IMG/VR virus record: IMGVR_UViG_3300044608_002225
Coordinates: 1 to 42,409 of that record
Direction: 5' to 3' (one strand)
Source of the DNA: a virus
DNA length: 42,409 nucleotides
Shown here: positions 14,374-23,250 of the stretch, piece after piece
Numbering within the stretch: position 1 is the stretch's first letter
Layout: each line of letters begins with the position of its first letter
Notes under the pieces: generated by a model
The model's database searches: none
Told to the model about the DNA's origin: nothing
The model's input: the letters and a program-made list of their open reading frames with translations, nothing else
Made by a program: the position numbers and the translations under genes

Positions 14374-15291
14374 TCACCAGCAGATGATGAGTCCGTATCC
14401 GGGACCGCCGTTGCCACCACGCCCGAAGGTGACTCCGCCGCCACCTCCTCCGCCGCCCGATCCGATTCCGCCGTCCGAACCAGCGCCGCCGACAGTTCCG
14501 GCCGCACCGCCCGTGCCGCCGCCGACGCCGCCGTAACTCATGAACGGAGGAACCAGCAGCGGCACTCCGTTGCCGTTGCCGGGGTTGCCGCCAGCCGTGC
14601 CGCCCGCAACCGTCGGGAAAATCCCCGCGCCGGTCTGAGCGCCTCCGGCGAACTCGGTGTTTGCGGCCGGGGTAGTGCCACCGCCGGCGCCGCCGCTCAA
14701 CCGGTGCGAAGTCAGCAGTGTGTTCGCCGCGCCGGCACCGCCGCCGACGACGCCGCCGATCGCGCCGATCTTTCCGCTCTGGAACTTCGTGATGCCGAAG
14801 TTGGCCCAAAGGTTCTGCACATCGGTCGAGATGGTTCCGGCCGCACCTGCACCGGCAGAGCCCGCAGCGGAGCCGCCCGTTCCGCCGCGCGCCGACACCG
14901 CGCCGGATTGCAGCACGATGTTCGCCGCAGTCAGGTTGGGTGCGATCGAGCAGTACGCGAGGAATCCGTTCGACCCGTTCGCGCCGCTTGTGGTCCCGCC
15001 AGTTCCGCCGACCGGGATCATGAAGTACAGCGTGTCCGGCAGGAACTCCAGCGGCATCAGGGCAGCCGCCCATCCGCTCGACCCGCCGCCGCCGCCGCCG
15101 CCGCGAACCGTTCCGATCGCACCGGTGAACCCAGCGCCGCCACCGCCGCCGGAGCCGACGACGATGATGTAGGCCATCGACTTCCCGCGCGGCTTCCGCC
15201 ACATGGAAAACTGCGTCGTGCCAGTGCTCAACGCGAAGAACTCCTGCCGGTCACAGCCGACCGAGGGATGGCCTGACTGGTCGCCGTACAT
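14374..15291 (-). CDS. Glycine-rich tail adhesin-like protein
   Basis: 305 residues from ATG 15291. After an N-terminal 35-residue segment comes M-A-Y-I-I-V-V-G-S-G-G-G-G-G-A, then repeated poly-Gly runs separated by short Thr/Ala/Asn stretches to the end (G-Y-G-L-I-I-C-W). Gly-rich motifs like these form polyglycine-helix sandwiches in T-even gp38 adhesins and in many fibre tips. It sits among fibre genes and overlaps the preceding stop (TGATG). Confidence 0.75.
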   Translation of the reverse strand: MYGDQSGHPSVGCDRQEFFALSTGTTQFSMWRKPRGKSMAYIIVVGSGGGGGAGFTGAIGTVRGGGGGGGSSGWAAALMPLEFLPDTLYFMIPVGGTGGTTSGANGSNGFLAYCSIAPNLTAANIVLQSGAVSARGGTGGSAAGSAGAGAAGTISTDVQNLWANFGITKFQSGKIGAIGGVVGGGAGAANTLLTSHRLSGGAGGGTTPAANTEFAGGAQTGAGIFPTVAGGTAGGNPGNGNGVPLLVPPFMSYGGVGGGTGGAAGTVGGAGSDGGIGSGGGGGGGGVTFGRGGNGGPGYGLIICW

Positions 15292-15749
15292 CAGTAGCGT
15301 CCCCCGAATGCGTTGCAGGACCACGATGTGTTCGCGGCGGCCGCGTGATGCATCGACCACAGGACCGTTTCGCCGGGCTCGAGACTGACCCCCATCGGGA
15401 TCTCGATCGGATTCACGGCCACGGTCGTCTGGTTGGCCGTCGTCGCAGGGCAGGCGACCTCCGCAAAGAGGAATGTGTTGCCCCGCGTCGTCGCGCCGCT
15501 CGAAACCGTCGAGATGTAGACGCGTAGAACGGTCGCGGTCGTAGCGGTCGCGGGGACCGAAGCGCACGGCATGTATCGCAATCGCTCAACGCGACTGCCC
15601 TCGGTCGCGTCGGCGGTGAACGCGACGACCATGTCGGTCCCGATCGTTCCCGTACCGTCGCTGTCGGCGTTCGCGGTGAGCGATGATGTCCAGATGGAAC
15701 CCTGGCACTGCGGCGTTCGGGTGTAGATTGGTGCGGTGTTCGCTGGCAT
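15291..15749 (-). CDS. Small virion/tail-associated protein
   Basis: 152 residues, beta-rich, Thr/Ala-rich (T-T-A-T-V-L-R-V-Y-I-S-T-V, I-P-M-G-V-S-L-E-P-G-E-T-V-L-W-S). The C-terminal segment E-P-G-E-T-V-x-W resembles small jelly-roll decoration or fibre-tip domains, but no family is certain. It lies between the long fibre and the Gly-rich adhesin, overlapping the latter by one base. Confidence 0.65.
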   Translation of the reverse strand: MPANTAPIYTRTPQCQGSIWTSSLTANADSDGTGTIGTDMVVAFTADATEGSRVERLRYMPCASVPATATTATVLRVYISTVSSGATTRGNTFLFAEVACPATTANQTTVAVNPIEIPMGVSLEPGETVLWSMHHAAAANTSWSCNAFGGRY

Positions 15750-15750
15750 G

Positions 15751-16914
15751 TCAGATGTTCCCGTTTGCGATGGCGACAGCGAGGCCCGTCGAAAGGCCCG
15801 AAGCGGCCGCCCATGTCTGATCCCCGCGAAGGAAAGTCGTCGCGTTCGCCGTGCCGGAGCCGAGTCGCGCCGTCGCGACCGTTCCGCTCGTGATGTCCGC
15901 AGCCGCGTGCGTGTGGATGGATGCCGCGTATCGGCTGTCTGCGTCCGCACGGGTCGGAACGCTCGTCGATGCGGCGACGCCGAGCGCCCGCTTCGTGAAG
16001 GTGTCCGTGCCCGTCTGCTCCACGAGCCCCGCAGTGCCGTCGAGAGCCGCGAGTGCCGTCAGCGTCGCGTCAGCCGACTGGAACGCCGTCGACGCCTGCG
16101 TGGCCGCCGTGCCGAGACCCAGCGTCGTTCGCTGTGCCGATGCGTCCGCGTCGTCGAGAATAGCCTTCCCCGCCGCGGTAATGTCGCCGCCGAGCTTCGA
16201 AGTACCCACCGCGTTCGCGTTGATCGTCCAGGTCGGACCGATCACCGAAATCGTGATGTCGCCCTTGTTCCCGTCCGCCACGATCGACTCGACGCTGTCT
16301 AGCCGCGAGTCGAGCTCGCCGTAGATGCTGTCCGCGTAGCCCTTCGCCGCGAACTGCGTCGGCACGCGAGAGGACGAAGCGGCCGTCATCGCCGCATCGT
16401 TGTCTGACGCCAGAGCCGCCGCGGTGCCCGCGTCCGTGATCTGCGAAAGCGTGTGCGTGTGACTCGTCGCCGCCGCCCCCACGGATGCGGCCGTCAGGCT
16501 CACATCGCCGGTCTGGCCGTTCACCGAGGTCACCGCGCCGCCGCCCTCTCCGGCAGCGGTTCCGTCGTCGATCTCGTCGGTGAAGTCGTCGGCGGCCGTG
16601 CCGTCGGTGTACTCGTCCGCGAAGTCGTCGGCGGCCGTGCCGTCGTCGATGTCGGTGATCTCGGCCGATCCGACGAACGGCTCCCAAGTCACGGGATCGT
16701 CATCGGTGAGCGTGTAGTAGGTCGCGTCCGCCGTGACATAGCACAGCATCCCCACCTGCAACCGGCTGGCCGGGATCGCGTCTCGCGCGGCGATGCTCGC
16801 CACCGAATGGCACCCGCCGCGGCCGTAGTTGGCGAAGTGCGACGGATAGCTGTCCGTCGGGGCAAGGGGTCCGATCGGAGCGTCGACTCGGGTGACCGGC
16901 TCGGTCCACGACAT
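15751..16914 (-). CDS. Tail fibre protein, first gene of third late block
   Basis: 387 residues from ATG 16914 (a GTG at 16938 is possible; no strong ribosome-binding site at either). Residues 1-95 form a compact domain; three 13-residue acidic repeats (D-G-T-A-A-D-D-F type) follow. Then comes a fibre shaft typical of phages: V-N-G-Q-T-G-D-V-S-L-T, S-H-T-H-T-L-S-Q-I-T, Y-A-A-S-I-H-T-H-A-A-A-D-I. The tandem GTGAGGCC element ends 96 nt upstream of ATG 16914, matching the distances at the other two late blocks, which supports this start. Confidence 0.8.
   Translation of the reverse strand: MSWTEPVTRVDAPIGPLAPTDSYPSHFANYGRGGCHSVASIAARDAIPASRLQVGMLCYVTADATYYTLTDDDPVTWEPFVGSAEITDIDDGTAADDFADEYTDGTAADDFTDEIDDGTAAGEGGGAVTSVNGQTGDVSLTAASVGAAATSHTHTLSQITDAGTAAALASDNDAAMTAASSSRVPTQFAAKGYADSIYGELDSRLDSVESIVADGNKGDITISVIGPTWTINANAVGTSKLGGDITAAGKAILDDADASAQRTTLGLGTAATQASTAFQSADATLTALAALDGTAGLVEQTGTDTFTKRALGVAASTSVPTRADADSRYAASIHTHAAADITSGTVATARLGSGTANATTFLRGDQTWAAASGLSTGLAVAIANGNI
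16546..16644 (-). repeat. 39-bp in-frame tandem repeat in tail fibre gene
   Basis: The D-G-T codons recur at 16644, 16605 and 16566, exactly 39 bp apart, and 25 bases at 16582-16606 and 16621-16645 are identical. The third copy is degenerate. The repeat encodes D-G-T-A-A-D-D-F plus five acidic residues, so copy number changes would stay in frame. Confidence 0.75.
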
Positions 16915-17009
16915 GCACCGCAATCGTGGCGAAGTCACGGACAGAATCGGCGGGAAGGACCGGGTAACTGGCCCGGATTGGCCCCGGACCGCCCTTCCGC
17001 AGCCGATTT

Positions 17010-17028
17010 GGCCTCACTCTGGCCTCAC
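17010..17028 (-). promoter_or_regulatory. Tandem GTGAGGCC late element, copy 1
   Basis: The plus strand reads GGCCTCACTCTGGCCTCAC, i.e. two GTGAGGCC units 11 bp apart on the minus strand. The same 19-mer occurs at 32735-32753 and a two-base variant at 27837-27855. It ends 96 nt before ATG 16914 and also lies 36 nt upstream of the plus-strand moron. I see no convincing -10/-35 after it, so it may bind an activator or an unusual polymerase factor. Confidence 0.6.
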
Positions 17029-17063
17029 GGGCGGAATCGGGTTACCTTTTGGGTGGAGGCCCC

Positions 17064-17375
17064 ATGCGAAACACCCTGCACTCACCACCGCCGCCGCGCC
17101 CGATGCGGGTCGCCACCGACGAGCGACGCCCGCTCACCTTTGCCGAGACGCTGCCGGGCGGACTGCTTCTCACGATCGCCTTCCTGCTGTTCTGCCTTGG
17201 CGCTGGCGGGTTCGGCATCTCGGCCTTCGTCCGCATCCGGAATGGAGGGACGCTGATCGGCGACATCGCACAAAGGTCCGGCGTCTTCGGAGGCGAGATG
17301 CTGGTCTACGGATTCGTGCTTCTCTGCTCGATGACCTTCTCCGCGCTCGGGCTCTACATGCTCCGTCGGCGGTGA
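17064..17375 (+). CDS. Two-TM membrane protein on the opposite strand (moron)
   Basis: 103 residues with a good ribosome-binding site (GGAGG, 5 nt before ATG 17064). The N-terminus is Pro-rich (H-S-P-P-P-P-R-P), followed by TM segments at about 32-56 and 77-99 and an R-R-R end. It is the only plus-strand gene within some 30 kb of minus-strand structural genes, placed exactly between two tail blocks, with its stop 3 nt from the facing gene's stop. Such insertions are usually morons expressed in the lysogen (superinfection exclusion, envelope change). Function not recognised. Confidence 0.75.
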   Translation: MRNTLHSPPPPRPMRVATDERRPLTFAETLPGGLLLTIAFLLFCLGAGGFGISAFVRIRNGGTLIGDIAQRSGVFGGEMLVYGFVLLCSMTFSALGLYMLRRR

Positions 17376-17378
17376 GCG

Positions 17379-19262
17379 TCACTCCTCGCACGGGCCGTCG
17401 ATGCCGTTCGGGATCGAGAACATCGCCACCGGAAGCTCCGACAGCGTCCGATCCTCGACGATGAAAGCGACCGTCTCCTGCTCGGTGAAGTTGTTGTCGC
17501 GGTCGCGTCCGATCGGAAGCGGAAGCATGCCCGGCGCGGTGACCAGCGGCAGCTTGTAGCTCGGGCCCGCAAAGGTCGCCGTGTTGTGGTTCTCGACCGT
17601 GTTGAACGCGTCGATCGTCGCCCACTCGCTCCACCCGTCAGCCTCCGCCGAATCCCGCTGGAGGATCACCGCCGAGTATCGCCAGCGGTTCACGCTGATC
17701 GTCGCCGCGACGCTCTTGATGCGGATCACCACCGGCACATGGCCGACGACATTCCCGATCACGCACAGCCGACCGTCGGGCCCACGGAACGCCGTGCAGC
17801 CACCGACGCCCCTGATCGGGTTCGGCTCCGACATCGCACGGTAGCCGAACAGGTCGCTGTCCCTGCTGCCCTCGATGTGCGTCACCACCGGCATCGGGTC
17901 GGACGAGTCGCGAAGCTCGTAGGTCCAGACCTGTCCGCCTGTCCAGACGCTCGCGGCGATCGGCGGAATCCAGCCGCGGAACCACGCGTCAGCCGCACCG
18001 CACTCGAAGCGGGCGAAGTAGCAGATGCCGACCTGCTCCGCACGGCTCGTCATCTCTGACGAGGAGACGATGTCGCCGGATGTCGCCGCGCCCGATCGCT
18101 TCGTCGTCAGCGGATAGTCGTCGATGATGTGGAACAGCTTCGGGCTCTTGTTGTCCGGCGGAGTCGAGAACGGTCGGCCCGTCGCCGTGTCCCATGTCGG
18201 CACCGTCGCAACCTTGCCGTCGAGGACCGACTGCGAGTCGGCCGACGAGAACACCCCGCTCTCGGCGTTGTCGGCGAGCGAGAACGGGAAGTAGACGCGG
18301 ACCTTGTCGGGGCAGTCGCGGCGAAGGATGTCCCGGTTCGCCTTCGCGTATCGCTTCGCGCCGGTCGTCCAGCCGCTCACGAGCGTGGTGTCGACGACGG
18401 TCTCGATGCCGCCCGCGATGAGTTCGGTCCCGAAGGTCGAGAGGAACGACACGCCGCGAGCCTCGCCCGAGCCTACCTGGTGGATCGCGATGTCGTAGGT
18501 CTTGCCGCTCGTCGTGCTCGGCACGAACGCGAGCACGCAGCCCGCCTTCGCCAATGCCGAGTCGATGAGCCCCGGCGCCGAGTCAGCGGAATGGAAGTCG
18601 ACGCCCGGACGGCTGGTGTCGGTCAGCGGATAGCCCGTGTCGGTTCCCACCACCGTCGAGATGTAGTTGTCGGTCGATAGCTGCAGCGCCGGAAGCCCGT
18701 TCGACGCGTCACCGGCGAGAACCCGCTCAACGATCTGCTTCGGCGTCCACGGCGTTCCCGAGTTCAGCGTCCGCGAGACATACCGGCCGCGCGAGGTGCT
18801 GCGGATGTTGTAGCCGTGCCCGCGGTCGATCGCGTCGACGGCCGTCGCTCCGCGTGCCCGCACCTGACGCCAGAGCCACCGGCGACAGTGAAGCTCGACG
18901 AGAAAAAGGGCCTTGCTCGCGTCCGTCGCGACCAGCGGGATCGCACGGCCGAACACCATCTGCGGGAATGTCAGCGGACCATAGAGGAGGTCGACATACA
19001 GCTTCGGGCCAAGCGAGACATCGCCGTTGTAGGCGATCGCCGCGAGGGTATCGACATCGTCGGAGTGCATCAGGAGCGTGCAGGTCGCGAACCGGCTCGC
19101 GCCGAACACCGGCCAGACCATCCGGTTCACCACCGTCGGGTCGAGCCCCTGGGCCTGCATCAGCTCGTCGGTCTCCTCCGTGCGTGACAGGCAGCGGGCG
19201 AAGGCGTCCGCCGGACCCTCGCCGCTCGCCTTGCCGCGGATCTTGATCGTGATGAAGCTCAT
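17379..19262 (-). CDS. Large tail/baseplate-like structural protein
   Basis: 627 residues, mixed alpha/beta, with no enzyme motif. The N-terminal domain has W-P-V-F-G-A-S-R-F-A-T-C-T-L-L and L-Y-V-D-L-L-Y-G-P-L-T-F; the middle has G-Y-N-I-R-S-T-S-R-G-R-Y, typical of phage tail hubs that process along the distal tail. It is coupled by ATGA to the 672-residue gene and lies just before the fibre block, the usual place of hub and minor tail proteins. The exact family is not recognised. Confidence 0.65.
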   Translation of the reverse strand: MSFITIKIRGKASGEGPADAFARCLSRTEETDELMQAQGLDPTVVNRMVWPVFGASRFATCTLLMHSDDVDTLAAIAYNGDVSLGPKLYVDLLYGPLTFPQMVFGRAIPLVATDASKALFLVELHCRRWLWRQVRARGATAVDAIDRGHGYNIRSTSRGRYVSRTLNSGTPWTPKQIVERVLAGDASNGLPALQLSTDNYISTVVGTDTGYPLTDTSRPGVDFHSADSAPGLIDSALAKAGCVLAFVPSTTSGKTYDIAIHQVGSGEARGVSFLSTFGTELIAGGIETVVDTTLVSGWTTGAKRYAKANRDILRRDCPDKVRVYFPFSLADNAESGVFSSADSQSVLDGKVATVPTWDTATGRPFSTPPDNKSPKLFHIIDDYPLTTKRSGAATSGDIVSSSEMTSRAEQVGICYFARFECGAADAWFRGWIPPIAASVWTGGQVWTYELRDSSDPMPVVTHIEGSRDSDLFGYRAMSEPNPIRGVGGCTAFRGPDGRLCVIGNVVGHVPVVIRIKSVAATISVNRWRYSAVILQRDSAEADGWSEWATIDAFNTVENHNTATFAGPSYKLPLVTAPGMLPLPIGRDRDNNFTEQETVAFIVEDRTLSELPVAMFSIPNGIDGPCEE

Positions 19263-21277
19263 GTCGCGACATACCCCGCGGGTTCGCCGAGCGTGGTCTC
19301 GAACTTCTCGTCGCCGACCGTGTTCGGATTGCCGAACGCGTCGAGGTCACGGGTCGGAAGGTACGGCAGCTTCATCGTGCCGACATTTGCGAGGACCGTC
19401 GAACGGCCCGGCCACGACTGGCGGTAGGTGTTGCTTCCGCTCGCCTTGTTGAAGTAGGTGTTCGCGTCCGCGCCGCCCGGATCGGCGATCGTGAACACGC
19501 GCGAGAATATCGCGGCCATCATCCGGTTGTTGTTCGCGTCCGCGACGCCGCCGTGCACCGGGAAGTCCTCGGAGAGAACCACCGCGTTCGCCGGCATGGG
19601 CAACAGCGACCGCTCCGGGGCCGCGTTCATCCGGACCGCCTCGAGCTCCTGCATGACCACCGTCCGCGGCTTGCGGATCTGGAACGGGACATCCGCCGCG
19701 GTGAGATCCTGCGAGGGCATCACGCACATGTGCGTCTCGACCGCGTGCCGCTCCATCGAACGGACCGACAGGTAGGGGTTCGCCGGGCCGGACGCGAGCA
19801 CCGACGAGTCCTTGCGGCTCTTCGAGTTGTCCTTGCCGAGATGCACCCGCTGCGAGTCCGCCGCGGTGTTGATGACCGCGTTGAAGAACGCCACCGGGAA
19901 CTCGTAGACCACCGACTCCTTTTCGGATGCCTGCAGCACCACGGTCGTGTTCCATGTCTTCTGAAGCTCGGTCAGTTCGGGGTCGTACCAGCTTGGCGTG
20001 ACCCGGTACACGCCGAAGTTGCCGAAGGCGTCCGGGTAGGTCGTCGGGGCGAACTCGAAGGCGATCGCGGTCCCGCCGCTCGGCGCGAGGGCCAGCGTGC
20101 TCAGGATGTTCACGAGAAGCCCGCCGCTCCTGAACGGCGTGCCCTGCGGCACGGTCGCACCGCCGCCGAAGCTGGCGGACATGATCGAGTTGCCGATTGC
20201 CTCAACCTCGAACTGGATGATGTTCGAGTTCAGCATGTCGATCTCGCGGACGACGATCCGGCGGATGACATCGGGCTCGTAGGTCACGCCGTTGACGGTC
20301 TGCTTCGAGAAGAAGATGCGGTTCTGAGACAGGCGGATCGCGACGACGAGGAGATCGGCGGGCGATGCGTTCGGTCCGCCCTCCAGGGTCGCGGAGAACC
20401 GCTTGATGCCCATCGCGCTACTCTCGCCGCCGAGGATCGACCGGTCATACTCGAAGTTGACATCGCCGCGCCGGACCGGTGCGGGCATGCCTCGCGCGTA
20501 TTCCTTGTCGACGATCGTGAAGATCATCCGCGTCCGCGTCTCGTCGGTCGCCCACTCCTGCGACTCGCGGCGGAAGCCCGGCAGCAGGTTGCCCGCGACC
20601 AGGCGACGGTACTCCTCGGGGAAGGCGTTCGACGGCGTGCCGCTCGGCGGCTTCGGGTAGTCCGGCACCTTGTCGGCCGACGCGGCCAGCGACGAGTAGC
20701 CGTAGGCGGGCGCCGTCGCCACAGAGCCGGTCGCGGGTCGGGTCGGGTAGCTTGGCGGATCGAGCACCGATCCGGAACTCTTCTGCAGCACGATGTAGCC
20801 GGTCTTCGTCAGGGTCGTGCTGCCGATCGTGTCGACCGTGAACCGGGCCTGCATGACGAACTCGCGGACGAGCGACAGCGTCGCACCGGTCGCGTAGGTC
20901 CGGTGCCACTCGAAAGCCCACTGCACGAGCGCGGTGCCCGTGCCGATGATCTCGGTGATGCGAACGCTCGGGATCGGGCCGGTGCGGTCGTCGCCCTCGA
21001 TGTCGACGATGTCGTGGTGCGTCGCGCCGTTCTGCTCGGTGATCCGGACGCGGAGCGCGAGCCCGTTCTTCGACAGCAGGTTCGACACCGTCGCGATGCG
21101 GGTCTCGAGCGGAATGCCGGGCGCGGCGGCGATGATCGCCTCGCCCTCGATGATGTGCTTCGTGATGCCGCGCGACGGCTTCTCGGCGGTCGCGTCGGTC
21201 AGGTGCTCGAAGCGACCGATGCGGACCTGCTCGAAGCTCGCGAACCCGCCGTAGGTGAGGGTGACCGTACTGCTCAT
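19259..21277 (-). CDS. Large tail structural protein
   Basis: 672 residues, starting M-S-S-T-V-T-L-T-Y-G-G-F-A-S-F. It is beta-rich, with two repeated-looking blocks around A-L-V-Q-W-A-F-E-W-H-R and I-I-Q-F-E-V-E-A-I-G, suggesting two tail-tube-like folds such as distal-tail or minor tail proteins have. No catalytic motif. It overlaps both neighbours by ATGA and follows the short tape-measure candidate, so a distal tail role is likely. Confidence 0.6.
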   Translation of the reverse strand: MSSTVTLTYGGFASFEQVRIGRFEHLTDATAEKPSRGITKHIIEGEAIIAAAPGIPLETRIATVSNLLSKNGLALRVRITEQNGATHHDIVDIEGDDRTGPIPSVRITEIIGTGTALVQWAFEWHRTYATGATLSLVREFVMQARFTVDTIGSTTLTKTGYIVLQKSSGSVLDPPSYPTRPATGSVATAPAYGYSSLAASADKVPDYPKPPSGTPSNAFPEEYRRLVAGNLLPGFRRESQEWATDETRTRMIFTIVDKEYARGMPAPVRRGDVNFEYDRSILGGESSAMGIKRFSATLEGGPNASPADLLVVAIRLSQNRIFFSKQTVNGVTYEPDVIRRIVVREIDMLNSNIIQFEVEAIGNSIMSASFGGGATVPQGTPFRSGGLLVNILSTLALAPSGGTAIAFEFAPTTYPDAFGNFGVYRVTPSWYDPELTELQKTWNTTVVLQASEKESVVYEFPVAFFNAVINTAADSQRVHLGKDNSKSRKDSSVLASGPANPYLSVRSMERHAVETHMCVMPSQDLTAADVPFQIRKPRTVVMQELEAVRMNAAPERSLLPMPANAVVLSEDFPVHGGVADANNNRMMAAIFSRVFTIADPGGADANTYFNKASGSNTYRQSWPGRSTVLANVGTMKLPYLPTRDLDAFGNPNTVGDEKFETTLGEPAGYVAT

Positions 21278-22233
21278 CGGATGATCCCCCGTTCCCAGCC
21301 GTTCGGACCCCAGCGGACGCGCGTCGGACGGTCACGGCCGCCCGTCCGGATCGGACGCTCCTGCATGCGGAGAAGGTCGCCGACCATCGTGTTCAGTTCG
21401 TTCATCGCGACGCCGTTCGCGCCCATTGCGGGCCCGCTGGTCATGCGCGATCCGAGTAGCCACATGGCGTAGCCGAACGGGCTCGTCATGAACCCTGCCC
21501 CGGCGACCGAAGCGAGTCCCAACGCGGCCATCTCTCCCGCCATCCGAACCGGGCCCATCGCCTGATCGAACTGCATCGCGACGCTCGATCGCATCTTCGC
21601 GGCGGTCACGACCATCGGGCTGTTCGCGATCTCGTAGGACTTCATCCAGCGGTTGACCTCGACCTGCGACTGCAGGCCAGCGACCTGCGGGCTGAACCGC
21701 GAGAGCCGCTGCATGGACGCATCGCCCATCGAGTTCGCCAGCTTGATGAGCCCGTAGCCGACCAACGCCGGACCGATCACCGCGCCGGCGGCACCGAGTC
21801 CGAGCGGAATCCGCATCCCCCCGATGCCGGGCATCGCTGGCATGTTCAGCATCGGGCCGAAGCGGTCGGTCATCGTCCGCGGAGCACCCGAAGCCCGCAC
21901 GCCGACCGGCACGGGCACCGGGCGCGGCGGAGCACGAGTCGGGACCGGCGGAGGCGGAACGCGGAACAGCCGGTCGAGATCGTCCGTCAGGTCGCCACGA
22001 CGGCGAGCGGAGGCCACGGCAGGCACCACCGCGTTACGGCCGCCCATGCGGGCAAGCAGCTCGGCGATCGTCCGCGTCGTGACGAGAAGGCCGTTCACGC
22101 CGGTCGCGATCGACTCCAGCGTGGTCGCCATGCCGCTCAGAAGCGGACGGATGTCCGGCATCGTCACCGGACCGGCCGACTCGCCATCGGACGGAAGATT
22201 GATCGTGACCGCAGCCACCGGAGACTCAGCCAT
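21274..22233 (-). CDS. Tape-measure-like tail protein (short)
   Basis: 319 residues. An N-terminal helical part (L-L-S-G-M-A-T-T-L-E-S-I-A-T-G-V-N-G-L-L) is followed by a Pro/Val linker (about 92-112). Two Gly/Ala/Met-rich hydrophobic regions (about 130-170 and 230-275) resemble the membrane-active segments of tape-measure proteins. It lies two genes after the frameshifted chaperones, close to the usual tape-measure slot, and is the only candidate. At this length the tail would be short. It could instead be a minor tail protein. Confidence 0.45.
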   Translation of the reverse strand: MAESPVAAVTINLPSDGESAGPVTMPDIRPLLSGMATTLESIATGVNGLLVTTRTIAELLARMGGRNAVVPAVASARRRGDLTDDLDRLFRVPPPPVPTRAPPRPVPVPVGVRASGAPRTMTDRFGPMLNMPAMPGIGGMRIPLGLGAAGAVIGPALVGYGLIKLANSMGDASMQRLSRFSPQVAGLQSQVEVNRWMKSYEIANSPMVVTAAKMRSSVAMQFDQAMGPVRMAGEMAALGLASVAGAGFMTSPFGYAMWLLGSRMTSGPAMGANGVAMNELNTMVGDLLRMQERPIRTGGRDRPTRVRWGPNGWERGIIR

Positions 22234-22234
22234 C

Positions 22235-23014
22235 TCAGACCTCCCTCACGCGGTAGACAGCGGACAGCGCCGCACTCGGGTACGGGCTTCGCCAGCGGCG
22301 GTAGACGATGCCGCCGATCGTCACCGTCCCGCACGCCGGACCGCTCGGAGGCTCGTTCGTGTTCGAATACCAGTCGAGCGCGCGGCCGCCCTCGCCCCAA
22401 AAGCCCAGCGGTCCGCCGGTCACCGGCTGGAGGCACCAGACATACTGGTCGGCACCCGAGGTTCGATCGACCGAGACCGACTGATCGAGGTTCGCGACCG
22501 TCGCTCCGACCAGCGTCGTCGGAGCGGTCGCAGACCACACGAGCCGAAGCTGGTAGGGGCTGCCCCACTCGTACTCGCACTCGTAGATGTCCGTCACCCG
22601 AACCGCACCGTCGCCGCCAGGTGCGACCACCGGAGCGCCGACCGACACGAGCCGCAGCGGCACCTCGAGCAACGCATCGAGATAGCTGCCCTGCAACGCG
22701 ACGCGCGAGACATCCACCCGCGACAGCACCGAGCCGCCCTCACGCGTGAACGCGATCGACTGCTCGACGCTCGGATCGAGAGCCTGCCGCACCCATGTCG
22801 TGACCTCGACCCGCTCGCGGACGAGGCCGGAGTTCTGCCGAGGGACGCGGAACGGACCGCCGGATGCCCTGACCTGCACGAAGAAGTCGGAGCCGGGCTC
22901 GAGACGCGGGAAGTCCGTCAGCGAAACGCGATTCGAAGCGACGCCGATCGCGGACAGGCCGGCGCCGACCTTCGCGACGATCGTTCGATAGATGTCGTCG
23001 GGAGTCGCTACCAC
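22235..23014 (-). CDS. Minor tail protein, beta-rich
   Basis: 259 residues from GTG 23014, overlapping the preceding ORF by 7 nt. The N-terminal third resembles tail-terminator-like folds (I-Y-R-T-I-V-A-K-V, V-E-V-T-T-W-V-R-Q-A-L-D, L-L-E-V-P-L-R-L-V). The C-terminal half has aromatic beta segments (W-G-S-P-Y-Q-L-R-L-V-W, Y-R-R-W-R-S-P). The tail-terminator suggestion is inference. Confidence 0.55.
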   Translation of the reverse strand: MVATPDDIYRTIVAKVGAGLSAIGVASNRVSLTDFPRLEPGSDFFVQVRASGGPFRVPRQNSGLVRERVEVTTWVRQALDPSVEQSIAFTREGGSVLSRVDVSRVALQGSYLDALLEVPLRLVSVGAPVVAPGGDGAVRVTDIYECEYEWGSPYQLRLVWSATAPTTLVGATVANLDQSVSVDRTSGADQYVWCLQPVTGGPLGFWGEGGRALDWYSNTNEPPSGPACGTVTIGGIVYRRWRSPYPSAALSAVYRVREV

Positions 23015-23250
23015 CGTCGGGCCCCTCCCTCGCGCCGGATCTCGGCCTTCGCCGCCTCGATGCGGATCGCGGCGACCTTCGCCGGATCGCCGCCCGCGTC
23101 CTCGTACAGCTTGGCGATCAGCTTGCCGTCCGACGACGCGCCGGCGGCCGCCGTCATGGCGAGCGTCTTCTGAGCCATTGACCGGCCGAGATTCATCATC
23201 AGACCTATCGCCTCCTCGGGCTCACAGGCCGACGGCGGGAACCCGTACAC
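23008..23250 (-). CDS. Tail assembly chaperone, second ORF (frameshift product T)
   Basis: An 80-codon frame (as an independent ORF it would need GTG 23250). It is helical, with E-E-A-I-G-L-M-M-N-L-G, K-L-I-A-K-L-Y-E-D-A-G-G-D and a basic C-terminus. A -1 shift on the GGGAAAA heptamer at 23280-23286 joins residue 86 of the upstream ORF to ten extra residues and then this frame, giving a 176-residue fusion. This matches the G/GT tail-assembly-chaperone arrangement between major tail and tape-measure genes in siphoviruses. Confidence 0.75.
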   Translation of the reverse strand: MYGFPPSACEPEEAIGLMMNLGRSMAQKTLAMTAAAGASSDGKLIAKLYEDAGGDPAKVAAIRIEAAKAEIRREGGARRW

